From: Pseudobutyrivibrio sp.
GTDB taxonomy: Bacteria > Bacillota > Clostridia > Lachnospirales > Lachnospiraceae
DNA length: 64,000 nt
Direction: 5' to 3'
NCBI GenBank assembly: GCA_024693775.1
Contig: JAILKL010000016.1
Span: forward strand, 1-64,000
Shown here one piece after another: positions 1-9,269 of the stretch; the stretch's first letter is position 1, and each line of letters begins with the position of its first letter. Below the pieces are notes generated by a model that ran no database searches, was not told the origin of the DNA, and was given only the letters and a program-made list of their open reading frames with translations. The position numbers and the translations under genes were made by a program.

Positions 1-749
1 ATATCCTCTTGGCTATTTTGAAGCTTTTTCATATATTTGATTTTTTTATCGTGCTCCCTGGCAATGGAATAATTGGCCTTTATATATCCTGCTACAAAAG
101 CACTATTTAATAATGCAACTGCATTTAACCACAGAGCATAGTGAGAAAATCTTCCAGAATATGGCAATTCTGGGAAAATATAATATGCACCATATAATAG
201 GTCTAATACATAGAACAATCCAATAAGATACAGGTATATTCTTCTCCAGGAAACTGTGGTGGAAGAAAAAAGAAATGGTAAATCCTTTTTTTGAATAGCA
301 TATAGGAAGCCCATAAATAAAATATATAATAAAATATAGGTCAATTGATTTATGGCAACTATAGAGCAGAGTCTTTCTAGACAGACATATTGTAGGTAAA
401 TAGCAGCACCTAAAAAGTTTTTCTTATTTGTGTAGTAAGTGAAAAACATTCCGCCTAAGAAGACGGTGATAGAATCACCAACCATGCTTGTAGCTATGAA
501 GAAGAAGTTTGATTCATCACGAATGGAAAGTAGATTTCCAACGGAGTAATATAATTTTTCAAATACATCCTCGCCTATAATAGAAAGAAATCCGCTGGAT
601 ATCAAAAAAAGAATAATGCCATCGCGGAGAATATGCTCATTTTTTTTGCCGTATTTATTAAAAACATAGATATTGAAAACTGAAAACCATAGCCCAGCTA
701 ATAATCTTGGCCAATAATAAGAAGTTAAGTTGAAAAATTCAAGTAACAA
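1..749 (-). CDS. sensor histidine kinase, N-terminal membrane half (partial)
   Basis: An open frame runs without a stop from a TTG at 749 to the window start, so the 3' part of the gene lies outside. About 249 residues are visible. They form six or seven hydrophobic segments, then a charged stretch (ANYSIAREHDKKIKYMKKLQ) that looks like the membrane-exit helix leading to a dimerisation/GHKL kinase domain. A GAGG sits nine bases before the TTG; a second TTG five codons upstream, next to an in-frame stop, is possible. The membrane layout resembles AgrC-like kinases such as the one at 12827-14122, but no kinase motif is visible, so the call is an inference. Another multi-pass membrane protein is not excluded. 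Confidence 0.5.
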   Translation of the reverse strand, partial: MLLEFFNLTSYYWPRLLAGLWFSVFNIYVFNKYGKKNEHILRDGIILFLISSGFLSIIGEDVFEKLYYSVGNLLSIRDESNFFFIATSMVGDSITVFLGGMFFTYYTNKKNFLGAAIYLQYVCLERLCSIVAINQLTYILLYILFMGFLYAIQKKDLPFLFSSTTVSWRRIYLYLIGLFYVLDLLYGAYYIFPELPYSGRFSHYALWLNAVALLNSAFVAGYIKANYSIAREHDKKIKYMKKLQNSQED

Positions 750-919
750 TTTAAAAAACCTCAAGAAATCAAATAATTATATGTCTAGACATACCAAGGT
801 ATTTTAACATTATTTGTAATGTTTGCGAACCACGATTTTAAAAAAATGCATTTTTATACAATTTAAATGAATTTTTTAGAGTTTTTATTAGGTGTACTTA
901 ATAAAAAGTAGCCTAGTTA

Positions 920-948
920 TTGATAGTGTGGATTAAAACAATTATACT
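920..948 (+). promoter_or_regulatory. sigma-A type promoter
   Basis: TTGATA (920-925), a 17-base spacer and TATACT (943-948) sit about 30 bases before the DUF1284 gene at 980. Hexamers and spacing fit the vegetative consensus. Confidence 0.6.
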
Positions 949-979
949 TTACCGTAAATATGTATTAGGAGATTAGGCA

Positions 980-1366
980 ATGGATAAATGTTTGAGACCT
1001 CATCATGGAATGTGCTTCCAGTTTTATGAGGGAAAGGGGTATAGCAAGGATTTTACAGATCATATGGGACGCGTAATAAAGGAAATGGAAAATGCTCCTG
1101 AACAGAAGATTACGTTGACTGTTTCTACAGATTTGGTGTGTAGCAATTGTCCTAATAATGAGGAGAATAAATGCAATTCCTTTGGACAGGTAAAACGATA
1201 TGATGAAGGAGTTTTGCAGGCCTGTGGATTAGAGGATGGCGAGTCCATATCCTATGAGAATTTTATAAAGGTAGTAAAGGAAAAGGTAATCGATACTGGA
1301 GTTCGCAAGAAAATATGTGGCGACTGTGGTTGGAATTATATATGTAGTAAAAAGGAAGCAAACTAA
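980..1366 (+). CDS. DUF1284 domain protein
   Basis: A 128-residue cytoplasmic protein that opens with the RPHHGMCFQFYEGKGYS signature of DUF1284. It has many cysteines, including a CSNCPNNEENKC cluster near the middle and CGDCGWNYIC at the C-terminus, which suggests metal or Fe-S binding. The function of the family is unknown to me. A GGAG ribosome site precedes the ATG, and the gene is followed after 17 bases by an acetyltransferase gene, so the two are probably co-transcribed from the promoter at 920-948. Confidence 0.8.
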   Translation: MDKCLRPHHGMCFQFYEGKGYSKDFTDHMGRVIKEMENAPEQKITLTVSTDLVCSNCPNNEENKCNSFGQVKRYDEGVLQACGLEDGESISYENFIKVVKEKVIDTGVRKKICGDCGWNYICSKKEAN

Positions 1367-1383
1367 TATAATCGGAGGGGAAA

Positions 1384-1857
1384 ATGAATAGAGTAAGACG
1401 TGCCAAGGAAAGTGACATCGATAGAATATTAGAATTATTGGTACAGGTGGACATGGTTCATCACAATGGCAGACCAGATATTTTTAAAGGCCCAGCCACA
1501 AAATATAATAGGGAAGAGTTGGAAAAGATTATTAGTGATGAATCAACTCCGGTATTTGTTTGTGTAGATGAAAATGATTATGTTTTAGGCCATGGCTTTT
1601 GTATCAAAAAACAGATTTTAAATGATTCGGTCCTAACTGATATTAAGACCTTATATATTGATGATATTTGTGTTGCAGAGGATTCTAGAGGAAAGAAGGT
1701 AGGCTCTGCACTTTATAATTATATTGTAGATTTCGCTAGAAAAAATGAGTTTTATAATGTAACTCTTAATGTGTGGTCCTGCAATCCTGGTGCTCAAAAA
1801 TTTTATGAGGCCATGGGTCTTGTTCCACAAAAGGTAGGAATGGAATTAATTTTATAG
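1384..1857 (+). CDS. GNAT family N-acetyltransferase
   Basis: A 157-residue protein with the GNAT fold signature. The strand IDDICVAEDSRGKKVGSALYNYI carries the R/Q-x-x-G-x-G/A acetyl-CoA loop as RGKKVGSA, and NPGAQKFYEAMGL near the C-terminus is the usual last helix-strand of the fold. The acceptor substrate cannot be read from the sequence. It follows the DUF1284 gene closely, with a GGAGGGG ribosome site in the gap. Confidence 0.85.
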   Translation: MNRVRRAKESDIDRILELLVQVDMVHHNGRPDIFKGPATKYNREELEKIISDESTPVFVCVDENDYVLGHGFCIKKQILNDSVLTDIKTLYIDDICVAEDSRGKKVGSALYNYIVDFARKNEFYNVTLNVWSCNPGAQKFYEAMGLVPQKVGMELIL

Positions 1858-1910
1858 TTTGGTACTTGAAAAAGGACAAAAATGTCAAAAAATAGTAGTA
1901 TAATGTTTTA

Positions 1911-1944
1911 GGGCTATTGGGAGAGACAATGGCCCTAGTTTTTT
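1911..1944 (+). terminator. rho-independent terminator
   Basis: GGGCTATTG (1911-1919) pairs with CAATGGCCC (1927-1935) with one G-T pair, followed by TAGTTTTTT. It closes the DUF1284-GNAT unit. A TATAAT at 1899-1904 lies just before the stem but has no good -35 at the right distance. Confidence 0.65.
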
Positions 1945-1974
1945 ACAATTTTATAAAGAGGGAAATGATTTAAA

Positions 1975-2334
1975 ATGAAGTATTTAAGACAATTTCTTAT
2001 CATTTTAGGGGTATCGTTAATTGGTGAAATACTAAAAGCAGTTTTGCCTTTACCTATTCCTGCAAGTATCTATGGAATGGTACTTATGTTTATCCTGTTA
2101 TTAACAGGCGCGCTAAAGCTTGATCAGGTGCGTGAAACTGGCAAATTTTTAATTGAGATTATGCCAGTTATGTTTATTCCTGCCGGAGTAGGGCTTATGA
2201 CTTCTTGGAACGTGCTAGAGCCAGTGATTATTCCAGTCTCTATTATTACTGTTATTACAATATTTACTGTTATGGCAGCAACTGGTATTTCTTCACAGAT
2301 TATTATTAGACGCGGAAAGAAGGAGAATAAATAA
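1975..2334 (+). CDS. lrgA: LrgA/CidA family holin-like membrane protein
   Basis: A 119-residue protein with four hydrophobic segments and the family start pattern (FLIILGVSLIGEILKAVLPLPIPASIYGMVLMFILL). LrgA/CidA proteins are holin-like and affect murein hydrolase activity, and some LrgAB pairs transport pyruvate or other small acids. The stop codon overlaps the start of lrgB by one base (TAATG), indicating translational coupling. Which physiological role applies here cannot be read from the sequence. Confidence 0.85.
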   Translation: MKYLRQFLIILGVSLIGEILKAVLPLPIPASIYGMVLMFILLLTGALKLDQVRETGKFLIEIMPVMFIPAGVGLMTSWNVLEPVIIPVSIITVITIFTVMAATGISSQIIIRRGKKENK

Positions 2335-3026
2335 TGGCTGAATTTATGCAAAGTAGCGCATACGCAGGAGTTACCATTAGTTTGATAGCATATGCTGTAG
2401 GTGCGTGGTTAAAACGAAAATTTGGATTTGGTTTTTTCAATCCATTGCTTATATCTATTGTTGTAACAATCGTTGTTTTGGTTGGCTGCAATGTTGATTA
2501 TGATACATACAACGAGGGTGCTCAGTATTTAGGATGGCTACTTACTCCAGCAACTGTAGCCCTTGCAATTCCACTATATGAGGAGCTGGAATTGTTAAAG
2601 AAAAACGCAAAGGCTGTAATCATAGGTGTATTAGCCGGCGTTCTCACTAGCCTACTTACAGTATTTGTAATGGCAAAGCTTCTTGGATTATCTCACGAGA
2701 ACTATGTAACACTTTTACCTAAGTCTATTACCACAGCTATTGGTATGGGTGTTTCAGAGGAGCTAGGAGGATATGTTACCATTACAGTTGCTGTAATAAT
2801 TATTACAGGTGTTCTTGGAAATATTCTTGGAGAATTTATTTGCAAATTATTTAGAATTCATGAGCCTATTTCAAAGGGATTAGCCCTTGGAACAGCAGCC
2901 CATGCTATTGGAACAGCAAAGGCTATGGAGCTTGGTGATGTGGAAGGTGCTATGAGTTCACTTTCAATTGCAGTAGCAGGTGTACTTACTGTAGTACTTT
3001 CATCTGTATTTGCAGGATTTATGTAA
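2334..3026 (+). CDS. lrgB: LrgB/CidB family membrane protein
   Basis: A 230-residue multi-pass protein of normal length for LrgB. Diagnostic stretches are LLTPATVALAIPLYEE, LLPKSITTAIGMGVSEELGG and GLALGTAAHAIGTAKAMELG. It is the partner of LrgA and is translated from a start overlapping the lrgA stop. The pair is thought to act together in the membrane in cell lysis control or in export/import of small carboxylates. The small hydrolase gene follows after 34 bases with its own GAGGAGA ribosome site. Confidence 0.88.
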   Translation: MAEFMQSSAYAGVTISLIAYAVGAWLKRKFGFGFFNPLLISIVVTIVVLVGCNVDYDTYNEGAQYLGWLLTPATVALAIPLYEELELLKKNAKAVIIGVLAGVLTSLLTVFVMAKLLGLSHENYVTLLPKSITTAIGMGVSEELGGYVTITVAVIIITGVLGNILGEFICKLFRIHEPISKGLALGTAAHAIGTAKAMELGDVEGAMSSLSIAVAGVLTVVLSSVFAGFM

Positions 3027-3060
3027 GAGATTGTTAAAAGCATTAGAGGAGAGATAATTT

Positions 3061-3615
3061 ATGAGCTCAGTAGCTATAATTTTCCCAGGTATTGGATATC
3101 ATTCAGACAAGCCACTTTTATATTATTCTAAGAAAATAGCAAAAAACAAAGGCTATGAAATAGTAGAGGTTAGCTACACTTTTAAAGAAGATTTTAATGC
3201 TATTAAATCAGATGCAGAAAAAATGCAGCAGGCCTTTGACTCAGCCTTTGAGCAGGTGGTCGCTCAGCTAAAGGATATTAATTTTGGCGAATATGAGAGA
3301 GTTATATTTGTGGGTAAAAGTATTGGCACAGCCATTGCCACAAGATACAATATGACTTATGAATTGGATGCTGACATGGTTGTGTTTACTCCTATTGAGG
3401 CAACCTTTGCATATATTAATAATTGCGAGGGATTAGTATTCCACGGCAGTGCAGATCCTTTGTGTGACACTGATATGTGCGTACAGCTTTGCGAGGAATT
3501 ATCTCTTACCTATGCTGTTATTCCTGAAGCAAACCATTCTCTTGAGACAGGAGATATTCATAATGATATTCAAAATCTTGATAGGATTATGAATATTGTG
3601 GAAAAGATGTTTTAA
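3061..3615 (+). CDS. small alpha/beta-hydrolase fold protein
   Basis: A 184-residue cytoplasmic protein. VIFVGKSIGTAIATRY has the nucleophile-elbow layout with serine in G-K-S-I-G, HGSADPLCDTD carries a candidate acid, and PEANHSLETGD carries a candidate catalytic histidine, so the hydrolase triad order is kept. No signal peptide. It lies downstream of lrgAB and ends at a strong bidirectional terminator. The substrate is unknown. Confidence 0.7.
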   Translation: MSSVAIIFPGIGYHSDKPLLYYSKKIAKNKGYEIVEVSYTFKEDFNAIKSDAEKMQQAFDSAFEQVVAQLKDINFGEYERVIFVGKSIGTAIATRYNMTYELDADMVVFTPIEATFAYINNCEGLVFHGSADPLCDTDMCVQLCEELSLTYAVIPEANHSLETGDIHNDIQNLDRIMNIVEKMF

Positions 3616-3623
3616 TAATAAAT

Positions 3624-3657
3624 GCGCTATTCTAATAGCTTAGAATAGCGCTTATTT
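3624..3657. terminator. bidirectional terminator
   Basis: A perfect 12-base-pair stem, GCGCTATTCTAA (3624-3635) with TTAGAATAGCGC (3640-3651), has T-rich flank on the plus side and A-rich flank on the other. It serves the hydrolase gene and the convergent aldo/keto reductase. Confidence 0.85.
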
Positions 3658-4512
3658 TTATGCCTGATCTGGGCTATGACCACTGTTTCCATATGGTGGT
3701 ATATCATCGATAGTTTTCATGTCATCCTCATCTAATTCAAAATCAAAGATTGAAGAATTTTCTACAATTCTATCAGGGTTAACTGATTTTGGAAGAGGTA
3801 CAATGTCGTGCTGGAACTCCCATCTAAGAATAATCTGAGCAACTGATTTGCCGTATTTAGCAGCAAGCTCCTTTAATACAGGATGGTCTAAGGATTTGCC
3901 ACGACCTAATGGGCTCCAGGCCTCCACTAGAATGCCCTTAGCCTGACAGTAATCCACTGTTTCCTTCTGGAGAAAGCCAGGATTAATTTCTATTTGATCG
4001 ACTGCAGGGATAACCTCCATATCGATAATTGTATCCAAGTGATGTGTAAGGAAGTTTGAAACACCGATGGCTTTTACGCGGCCTGATTTATAGATTTCAA
4101 TCATGGCCTTCCAGGTCTCTCTATTAGTATTTTTCCAATCATCATCAAAGGCGTAGGATGCTGGCCAGTGTACCAGATATAAATCAAGATAATCAAGCTG
4201 CATTCTTTCCATAGTTTTTTCAAAGGCAGCAAGTGTCTTTTCATAGCCAAGCTCTGTTTTCCATACCTTGCTGGTGACAAAAAGATCTGAACGAGTGCAT
4301 GCACCAGTGTTAATAAAATCCCTTATGGCCTGGCCGACATATTCCTCATTTTCATAAAATGCAGCAGTATCAATGTGGCGGTAGCCTAGCTCAAGTGCTG
4401 ATTTTACAGAGTTGTATGCTTCAGCAGGGTCTTTGATTTTGTATGTTCCATAGCCGAGGCATGGAATGGATGTATTATTATTTAGCTTAATACGAGTAGT
4501 TAATGTGCTCAT
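3658..4512 (-). CDS. aldo/keto reductase
   Basis: A 284-residue NAD(P)H-dependent carbonyl reductase of normal length. It shows the AKR signatures: GYRHIDTAAFYENEEYVGQAI with the catalytic D and Y, LDLYLVHWPA with the catalytic His, GRVKAIGVSNF, and the C-terminal LPKSVNPDRIVEN cofactor motif (IPKS in many homologues). The catalytic lysine is in FVTSKVWKTE. It is monocistronic and convergent with the hydrolase gene. The substrate cannot be told from the sequence; 2,5-diketogluconate-type reductases are the nearest group. Confidence 0.9.
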   Translation of the reverse strand: MSTLTTRIKLNNNTSIPCLGYGTYKIKDPAEAYNSVKSALELGYRHIDTAAFYENEEYVGQAIRDFINTGACTRSDLFVTSKVWKTELGYEKTLAAFEKTMERMQLDYLDLYLVHWPASYAFDDDWKNTNRETWKAMIEIYKSGRVKAIGVSNFLTHHLDTIIDMEVIPAVDQIEINPGFLQKETVDYCQAKGILVEAWSPLGRGKSLDHPVLKELAAKYGKSVAQIILRWEFQHDIVPLPKSVNPDRIVENSSIFDFELDEDDMKTIDDIPPYGNSGHSPDQA

Positions 4513-4659
4513 AAAATCCCCCTTTTCCTTTACTAAGGCTCATTATAGAGATTTAAGGTGCTCTTTTCAATTAAATTAAAGGTAATAATTTTATTTGAAA
4601 TAAAAATATATTAGAATAATAAATAGTGAAACTATCAGGAGATGAAAAGGAGAATTATT

Positions 4660-4962
4660 ATGGTAAAGCATATTATTTTATGGACCTTAAAGGAAGAGTA
4701 TTCAGAGTCTGAAAAGGCTGAAATAAAAAAGGGAATCAAGGAAGGTCTCGAGGGACTTGCTGGAAAGATTCCTGGAATGATTGATATCAAGGTAAATATC
4801 AATGGACTTGAGTCTTCGAATGCTGATTTAATGCTTGATTCTACATTTGAAAGTGCTGAGGCATTAAAGGGCTATTCAGTTCATCCAGATCATGTGGCTG
4901 TTGCTAATAGCAAGGTAAGACCTTATACACAGCTTAGAAGCTGTCTGGATTTTGAGGCATAG
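4660..4962 (+). CDS. Dabb (stress-responsive A/B barrel) family protein
   Basis: A 100-residue protein starting MVKHIILWTLKE, with the Dabb pattern of a dimeric ferredoxin-like barrel: an early HIILW strand, a GxIPG-type segment (GKIPGMIDIKVNIN) and the VHPDHVAVANSKVRP motif near the end. The ATG at 4660 is chosen over the ATG at 4642 because AAAAGGAG (4645-4652) is ideally placed for it and would otherwise lie inside the gene. The role of the family in bacteria is poorly defined. Confidence 0.8.
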   Translation: MVKHIILWTLKEEYSESEKAEIKKGIKEGLEGLAGKIPGMIDIKVNINGLESSNADLMLDSTFESAEALKGYSVHPDHVAVANSKVRPYTQLRSCLDFEA

Positions 4963-4977
4963 AAAGCAATATAAAAG

Positions 4978-5004
4978 GATTCGGTTAAAGCCGAATCTTT
5001 TTTT
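4978..5004 (+). terminator. rho-independent terminator
   Basis: GATTCGG (4978-4984) pairs with CCGAATC (4991-4997), followed by seven T. It ends the Dabb gene ahead of the convergent MFS gene. Confidence 0.85.
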
Positions 5005-5005
5005 A

Positions 5006-6169
5006 TTAATTTTTTTGTGAAACGCTATTTTTAGAAAGAACAATTCCTAGTGCACATATTAGAGATATGATAAAAAAGCTAGAGAGAATAATCATGGCTG
5101 TTCTTAGACCATATTGCTCCCCCATGAAACCTACTAGTGCTGTGAAAACAACACCACCGATGCCTGTAGCTGTAGTTATCATGCCAGTGGCAGTGGCCTT
5201 GTGTGCACCTGCAAACGGCATAGTGATATTTAAAACGCTAGGATAGATGGCGCCGCAGGCAAAGCCCAGTGGAATGCAAAGCAGTAGTACCTGAATGTCA
5301 GAATTTAATTGAGAAACGCCTATTGTTAGTATAGGAATGGCAATGATGGCACAAATTAAAATCCTGCGGGAATATCTTCCCAAATATCCAACTAAAATTC
5401 TAGATGGAATCATAACAATCCAGAAAATGCTAAGGGCGTATTTGCCGATAGAAGAATGTAATTCCTCTGCAAACATGGTATCAATAAAAAATGCAAATCC
5501 ATTTTCATAGCCAACATAAATGCACATGATTATGCAAAGTAAAATTATTGGAAATAGCAAAAAAGCGCCGGATAGCTTTGCAGTATCAAAGGATAGAATA
5601 TTTTGCTCTGTGGGTTCATTTTTGCTAGACAGTAGCCCTATTAATGCAAGGATACTTGTGAGAGCAATTAGCATAAAAAGTGTTCGCCAGCTAAATCCCA
5701 TATTTAAATAAGCAGAGACTATTAAAGGTGCTACGAAAGCTCCAAGGGCATACATGGAGGTTAGGAAACCAATTTTCTTTTTACAGCTGAAGGAATAAAT
5801 ATCAGCTAGGGCTGCAATGGTAATAAATTGTAGGGCGCTAGTGGTTAGTCCTAAAAAGAATACGCCTCCTGCAAAAACAACCTTTGATGAGAAAAACAAA
5901 ACTAGAAAAGCTGCAATAATTTGAATGAACAATAGTAGCTTGATGCATTTTAATTTGTCATTACGGTCGGCCCAGGCACCTAAAATAAGGGGAGCAAGCA
6001 TTGTCGCAAATAACTCTACCGATGCAAATATACCCTTAGTGGAGGTGGTCAGGTCATAGGTTTTTCCAATATCAAGTAAGCTGGCTTGATATCCACCAGC
6101 TTCAAATCCATTTATAAAAACTATTAAGAAAAAAATTATCCAAAGGTAATCCTTTTTTTCTACCTTCAT
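5006..6169 (-). CDS. MFS transporter
   Basis: A 387-residue protein with about twelve hydrophobic segments. The loop after helix two reads GAWADRNDK, matching the MFS G-x-x-x-D-R pattern, and the second half repeats it as GYLGRYSRR. The ATG at 6169 is chosen because GAGGGGAGG lies just before it; a TTG at 6184 is less likely. The gene is divergent from the GH115-esterase operon across about 180 bases, which makes uptake of a xylan-derived saccharide or aromatic acid a reasonable guess but no more. Confidence 0.8.
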   Translation of the reverse strand: MKVEKKDYLWIIFFLIVFINGFEAGGYQASLLDIGKTYDLTTSTKGIFASVELFATMLAPLILGAWADRNDKLKCIKLLLFIQIIAAFLVLFFSSKVVFAGGVFFLGLTTSALQFITIAALADIYSFSCKKKIGFLTSMYALGAFVAPLIVSAYLNMGFSWRTLFMLIALTSILALIGLLSSKNEPTEQNILSFDTAKLSGAFLLFPIILLCIIMCIYVGYENGFAFFIDTMFAEELHSSIGKYALSIFWIVMIPSRILVGYLGRYSRRILICAIIAIPILTIGVSQLNSDIQVLLLCIPLGFACGAIYPSVLNITMPFAGAHKATATGMITTATGIGGVVFTALVGFMGEQYGLRTAMIILSSFFIISLICALGIVLSKNSVSQKN

Positions 6170-6351
6170 ACAGCCTCCCCTCAAGCATAAATTTTATTAT
6201 CCAATTTTACATGAATAGTGTATAAATTCTGTGTTTAGAGTATTTTTTTAATAGCAATTTTTTGCGTTTAAAAGGTCAATATTTGAACGGTGTCTATATA
6301 GTTTAGTTGATAAAATTAAAAATATAATAATTCTAAATAATTGGGAGATTA

Positions 6352-9249
6352 ATGATGGTTGGGTTTGAATTATTTAAAGACGGGCATGTGGCACCTATAG
6401 TGCTAGATGATGGTGGAGTACATGGCCTTAAAAGGATGACGGGAATTTTTGCAAAGGACATTTTTAGGGTTACTGGTGAGAGCCCTCAGATATTATCAGC
6501 TATTCCTAAGGATGAAAAAAATATTATCTACATCGGAGTTTTATCTAGCAAATTAGTACCTGTTCCTGAGGCAAAGACCCTAGATGGGAAAAGGGAGTGC
6601 TTTGGAGTATATTTGCTAGATAGCAAAGTGAATAAGGGGCAGAAAATACTGGCAATTATAGGTAGCGATAAAAGAGGAGCAATCTATGGAATGTTCCATC
6701 TGTCTGAGATTCTGGGAGTCAGCCCATGGTATTATTTTGCTGATGCCATAGTGATGAAAAAAAATCAGGTGGTACTTTCAGATGATATATGTATGGTTTC
6801 AAAGGAGCCTTCCGTCAGCTATAGAGGATTTTTTATTAATGATGAGCAGCCTTGCTTTGGAAATTGGGCCAAGGAAAAATTCGGTAGCATCAATCCAGGT
6901 CCAGAGCTGTATGAAAAAATATTTGAGCTTTTGCTTAGATTAAAGGGTAATTATATTTGGCCTGCGATGTGGCGTTCTGATTTTACTCTAGATAATATAG
7001 AAAATGCTAAATTGGCAAATGAGATGGGAGTAATAGTTGGGGCATCCCATCATGAGCCATGCTGCAGATCGGGACAGGAGTTTCAGAAGCTAAGACATGA
7101 TAATCCTAAATATGGAGAGGACTGGAGCTTCTTATCTAATGCGGAGGGTATTACTGAGTTTTGGAAGGATGGCCTTATTCGAAACAAGGATTTTGAAAAT
7201 CTAATAACTATTGGTATGAGAGGTGAGAATGATTCATATCTTATGCCAGAGGATGCTACTTTAGAAGATAATATAAATGTATTAAAATCCGCAATTACGA
7301 AGCAAAAGGAGCTGATAAAAAAATATGCTCCTAGTGAACATCCTCAGCTGTTAGCTTTATATAAGGAAGTAGAAGAATATTATTACGGCGACGAAAATAC
7401 AAAGGGCCTAAAGGATTGGGAGGTTCTTGATAATGACATTATGATGCTTTGCGATGATAATTTCGCAAATGTAAGAACCTTGCCTGATGATAAGCTTAGA
7501 AAAAAGTCAGGTGGATTTGGAATGTATTATCACTTTGACTATTTCGGTGAGCCAGTGTCTTACCTTTGGATAAATTCATCACCTCTTTCTAAGGTGTGGG
7601 AGCAGATGACCATGGCCTATGATTACGGTGTTCGTGCAGCTTGGATAGTTAATGTTGGTGATATTAAAAATCAGGAATTACCACTTAGTTATTTTCTAGA
7701 TTTAGCCTATGATTTTGACAAATGGGGAACTGGTGCAATTAATAAGACTGGAGAATATACAGCTAATTGGCTTAAGAATATGGGATTTACAGAGGAATTC
7801 TCTGCTGAGGCAGCATCTCTTATCACAGAATATGTCGGTCTAAATGGAAAAAGAAGACCAGAGGCTGTCAGCCGTGATACCTATAATAGCTCAAATGAAA
7901 ATGAGGCAACAATACTACTAAATCGCATATGCGATATGCAAAATAAAGCAGAAGAGCTATATAAGGAAATAAAGGGTGACAAACTAGAGGAATGCCTTTT
8001 TCAGCTAGTATATTATCCTGTAAATGCTGTGGCTGAAATCAATAAGATGCATTTATATGCCGGCCTAAATCATCGTTATATAACACATAATATGCTAAAG
8101 GCTAACGAATATGCAGATTTGATACAGACAAGTATAAAAAGAGAGCAATATTTGACTGACCAGTATCATACTAGAAATAATGGCAAGTGGAATCATATGC
8201 AATCTGTAAATCATATAGGCTTTAGACATTGGAATGATGAGCAATGTCAGTATCCAATTAGTGAATACTATAATCCTATTAGGGCCAGCAGATTGGTGGT
8301 TTCCATTAAGAATCAAAATGACTGGACTGGAGCAAACCAGTGGACCAGACATGTATTGCATATGCCACTTTGCTTTGAGACAAATAACAGTAACGTGATT
8401 GAGGTGGCAAATGCTGGTGAGTGCCCATTAACCTATAGAATTGATTGGGATGAGGATTGGATAGAGGTTAGAAGCCTTAGAGATAATTCTCTAATAGAAA
8501 AGAATACTACATTTACTACAGCTGTTATGGATGAGCTCCTTATTAATGTGTTAAAAGAGAAGTGGAATAATAAAGACTCTAGCATGATTCGTATATACGG
8601 TATAGAATGTGAAACTGTTGCTGATGAATCAGAAAATGCTGGAAGTATTGATATGGTACAGGTACAGGTGGACGTGGATTCCTTGGAAGAAGAGGCTTTG
8701 CACAGTGACTGCTTTGTAGAATCCGAAGGCTGTATTTCCATTGAAGCTTCCCATTATTATAAGAATAATAAGGGGGCGGTAGGTCAATATAAAATCATAG
8801 AGGATTATGGTAAAATCGGTAGTGGAATAAAGGCTTATCCTCAGAACATTAGGTTTGAAAAGGACGCTAAAGCACCTTCTGCTGTATACAAGGTGTACGC
8901 AAAGGATGCGGGAAGCTATGAGGCTATGATATATACAGCACCATCCAATCCTGTGGTATATCAGGGAAAAATGGAGTTGGGACTGACAGCAAATGAGGGA
9001 CAGACTCAATACGTAAATACGATACCATCCGTGGATTATGTTCCATGGAAGAGTATGAGCTGGAGAAAAGGCGTAATGGACCAGATTCATATCTGTAATT
9101 GCAAGCTAGAATTAAATAAAGGCATCAATTATGTTACCCTGTCAGCTGTTGATCCAGCCGTTGTAGTAGAAAAAATTGTTTTATGGAATCCTAATGCTGA
9201 TATTAGAGAATCTTATTTGGGACCAGCCGAAAGCCTAAAATTTATTTAA
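6352..9249 (+). CDS. GH115 family alpha-(4-O-methyl)-glucuronidase
   Basis: A 965-residue protein of normal GH115 length, with no signal peptide, so it acts in the cytoplasm. Residues about 150-210 (SYRGFFINDEQPC, then LLLRLKGNYIWPAMWRSDF) and the later ITIGMRGENDSY segment are diagnostic of GH115. The last part (from about residue 680) is beta-rich and corresponds to the accessory C-terminal domain. GH115 enzymes remove glucuronic or 4-O-methylglucuronic acid from internal and terminal xylose units of xylan. Twin ATGs occur at 6352 and 6355; GGGAG favours the second slightly. The feruloyl esterase gene follows after 20 bases, so the operon appears to strip side groups from imported xylooligosaccharides. 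Confidence 0.9.
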   Translation: MMVGFELFKDGHVAPIVLDDGGVHGLKRMTGIFAKDIFRVTGESPQILSAIPKDEKNIIYIGVLSSKLVPVPEAKTLDGKRECFGVYLLDSKVNKGQKILAIIGSDKRGAIYGMFHLSEILGVSPWYYFADAIVMKKNQVVLSDDICMVSKEPSVSYRGFFINDEQPCFGNWAKEKFGSINPGPELYEKIFELLLRLKGNYIWPAMWRSDFTLDNIENAKLANEMGVIVGASHHEPCCRSGQEFQKLRHDNPKYGEDWSFLSNAEGITEFWKDGLIRNKDFENLITIGMRGENDSYLMPEDATLEDNINVLKSAITKQKELIKKYAPSEHPQLLALYKEVEEYYYGDENTKGLKDWEVLDNDIMMLCDDNFANVRTLPDDKLRKKSGGFGMYYHFDYFGEPVSYLWINSSPLSKVWEQMTMAYDYGVRAAWIVNVGDIKNQELPLSYFLDLAYDFDKWGTGAINKTGEYTANWLKNMGFTEEFSAEAASLITEYVGLNGKRRPEAVSRDTYNSSNENEATILLNRICDMQNKAEELYKEIKGDKLEECLFQLVYYPVNAVAEINKMHLYAGLNHRYITHNMLKANEYADLIQTSIKREQYLTDQYHTRNNGKWNHMQSVNHIGFRHWNDEQCQYPISEYYNPIRASRLVVSIKNQNDWTGANQWTRHVLHMPLCFETNNSNVIEVANAGECPLTYRIDWDEDWIEVRSLRDNSLIEKNTTFTTAVMDELLINVLKEKWNNKDSSMIRIYGIECETVADESENAGSIDMVQVQVDVDSLEEEALHSDCFVESEGCISIEASHYYKNNKGAVGQYKIIEDYGKIGSGIKAYPQNIRFEKDAKAPSAVYKVYAKDAGSYEAMIYTAPSNPVVYQGKMELGLTANEGQTQYVNTIPSVDYVPWKSMSWRKGVMDQIHICNCKLELNKGINYVTLSAVDPAVVVEKIVLWNPNADIRESYLGPAESLKFI

Positions 9250-9269
9250 ATGTAAAAGGGGTATTAAAA

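Noticed and set aside
1899-1944. TATAAT directly before the GNAT terminator, as a promoter with a 5' hairpin
   Set aside because: No -35 at a sensible distance (best candidates are 19 or 27 bases away). Kept only as a terminator.
8095-8741. Several minus-strand frames inside GH115
   Set aside because: Shadows of the plus-strand coding frame with no ribosome sites or recognisable protein features.
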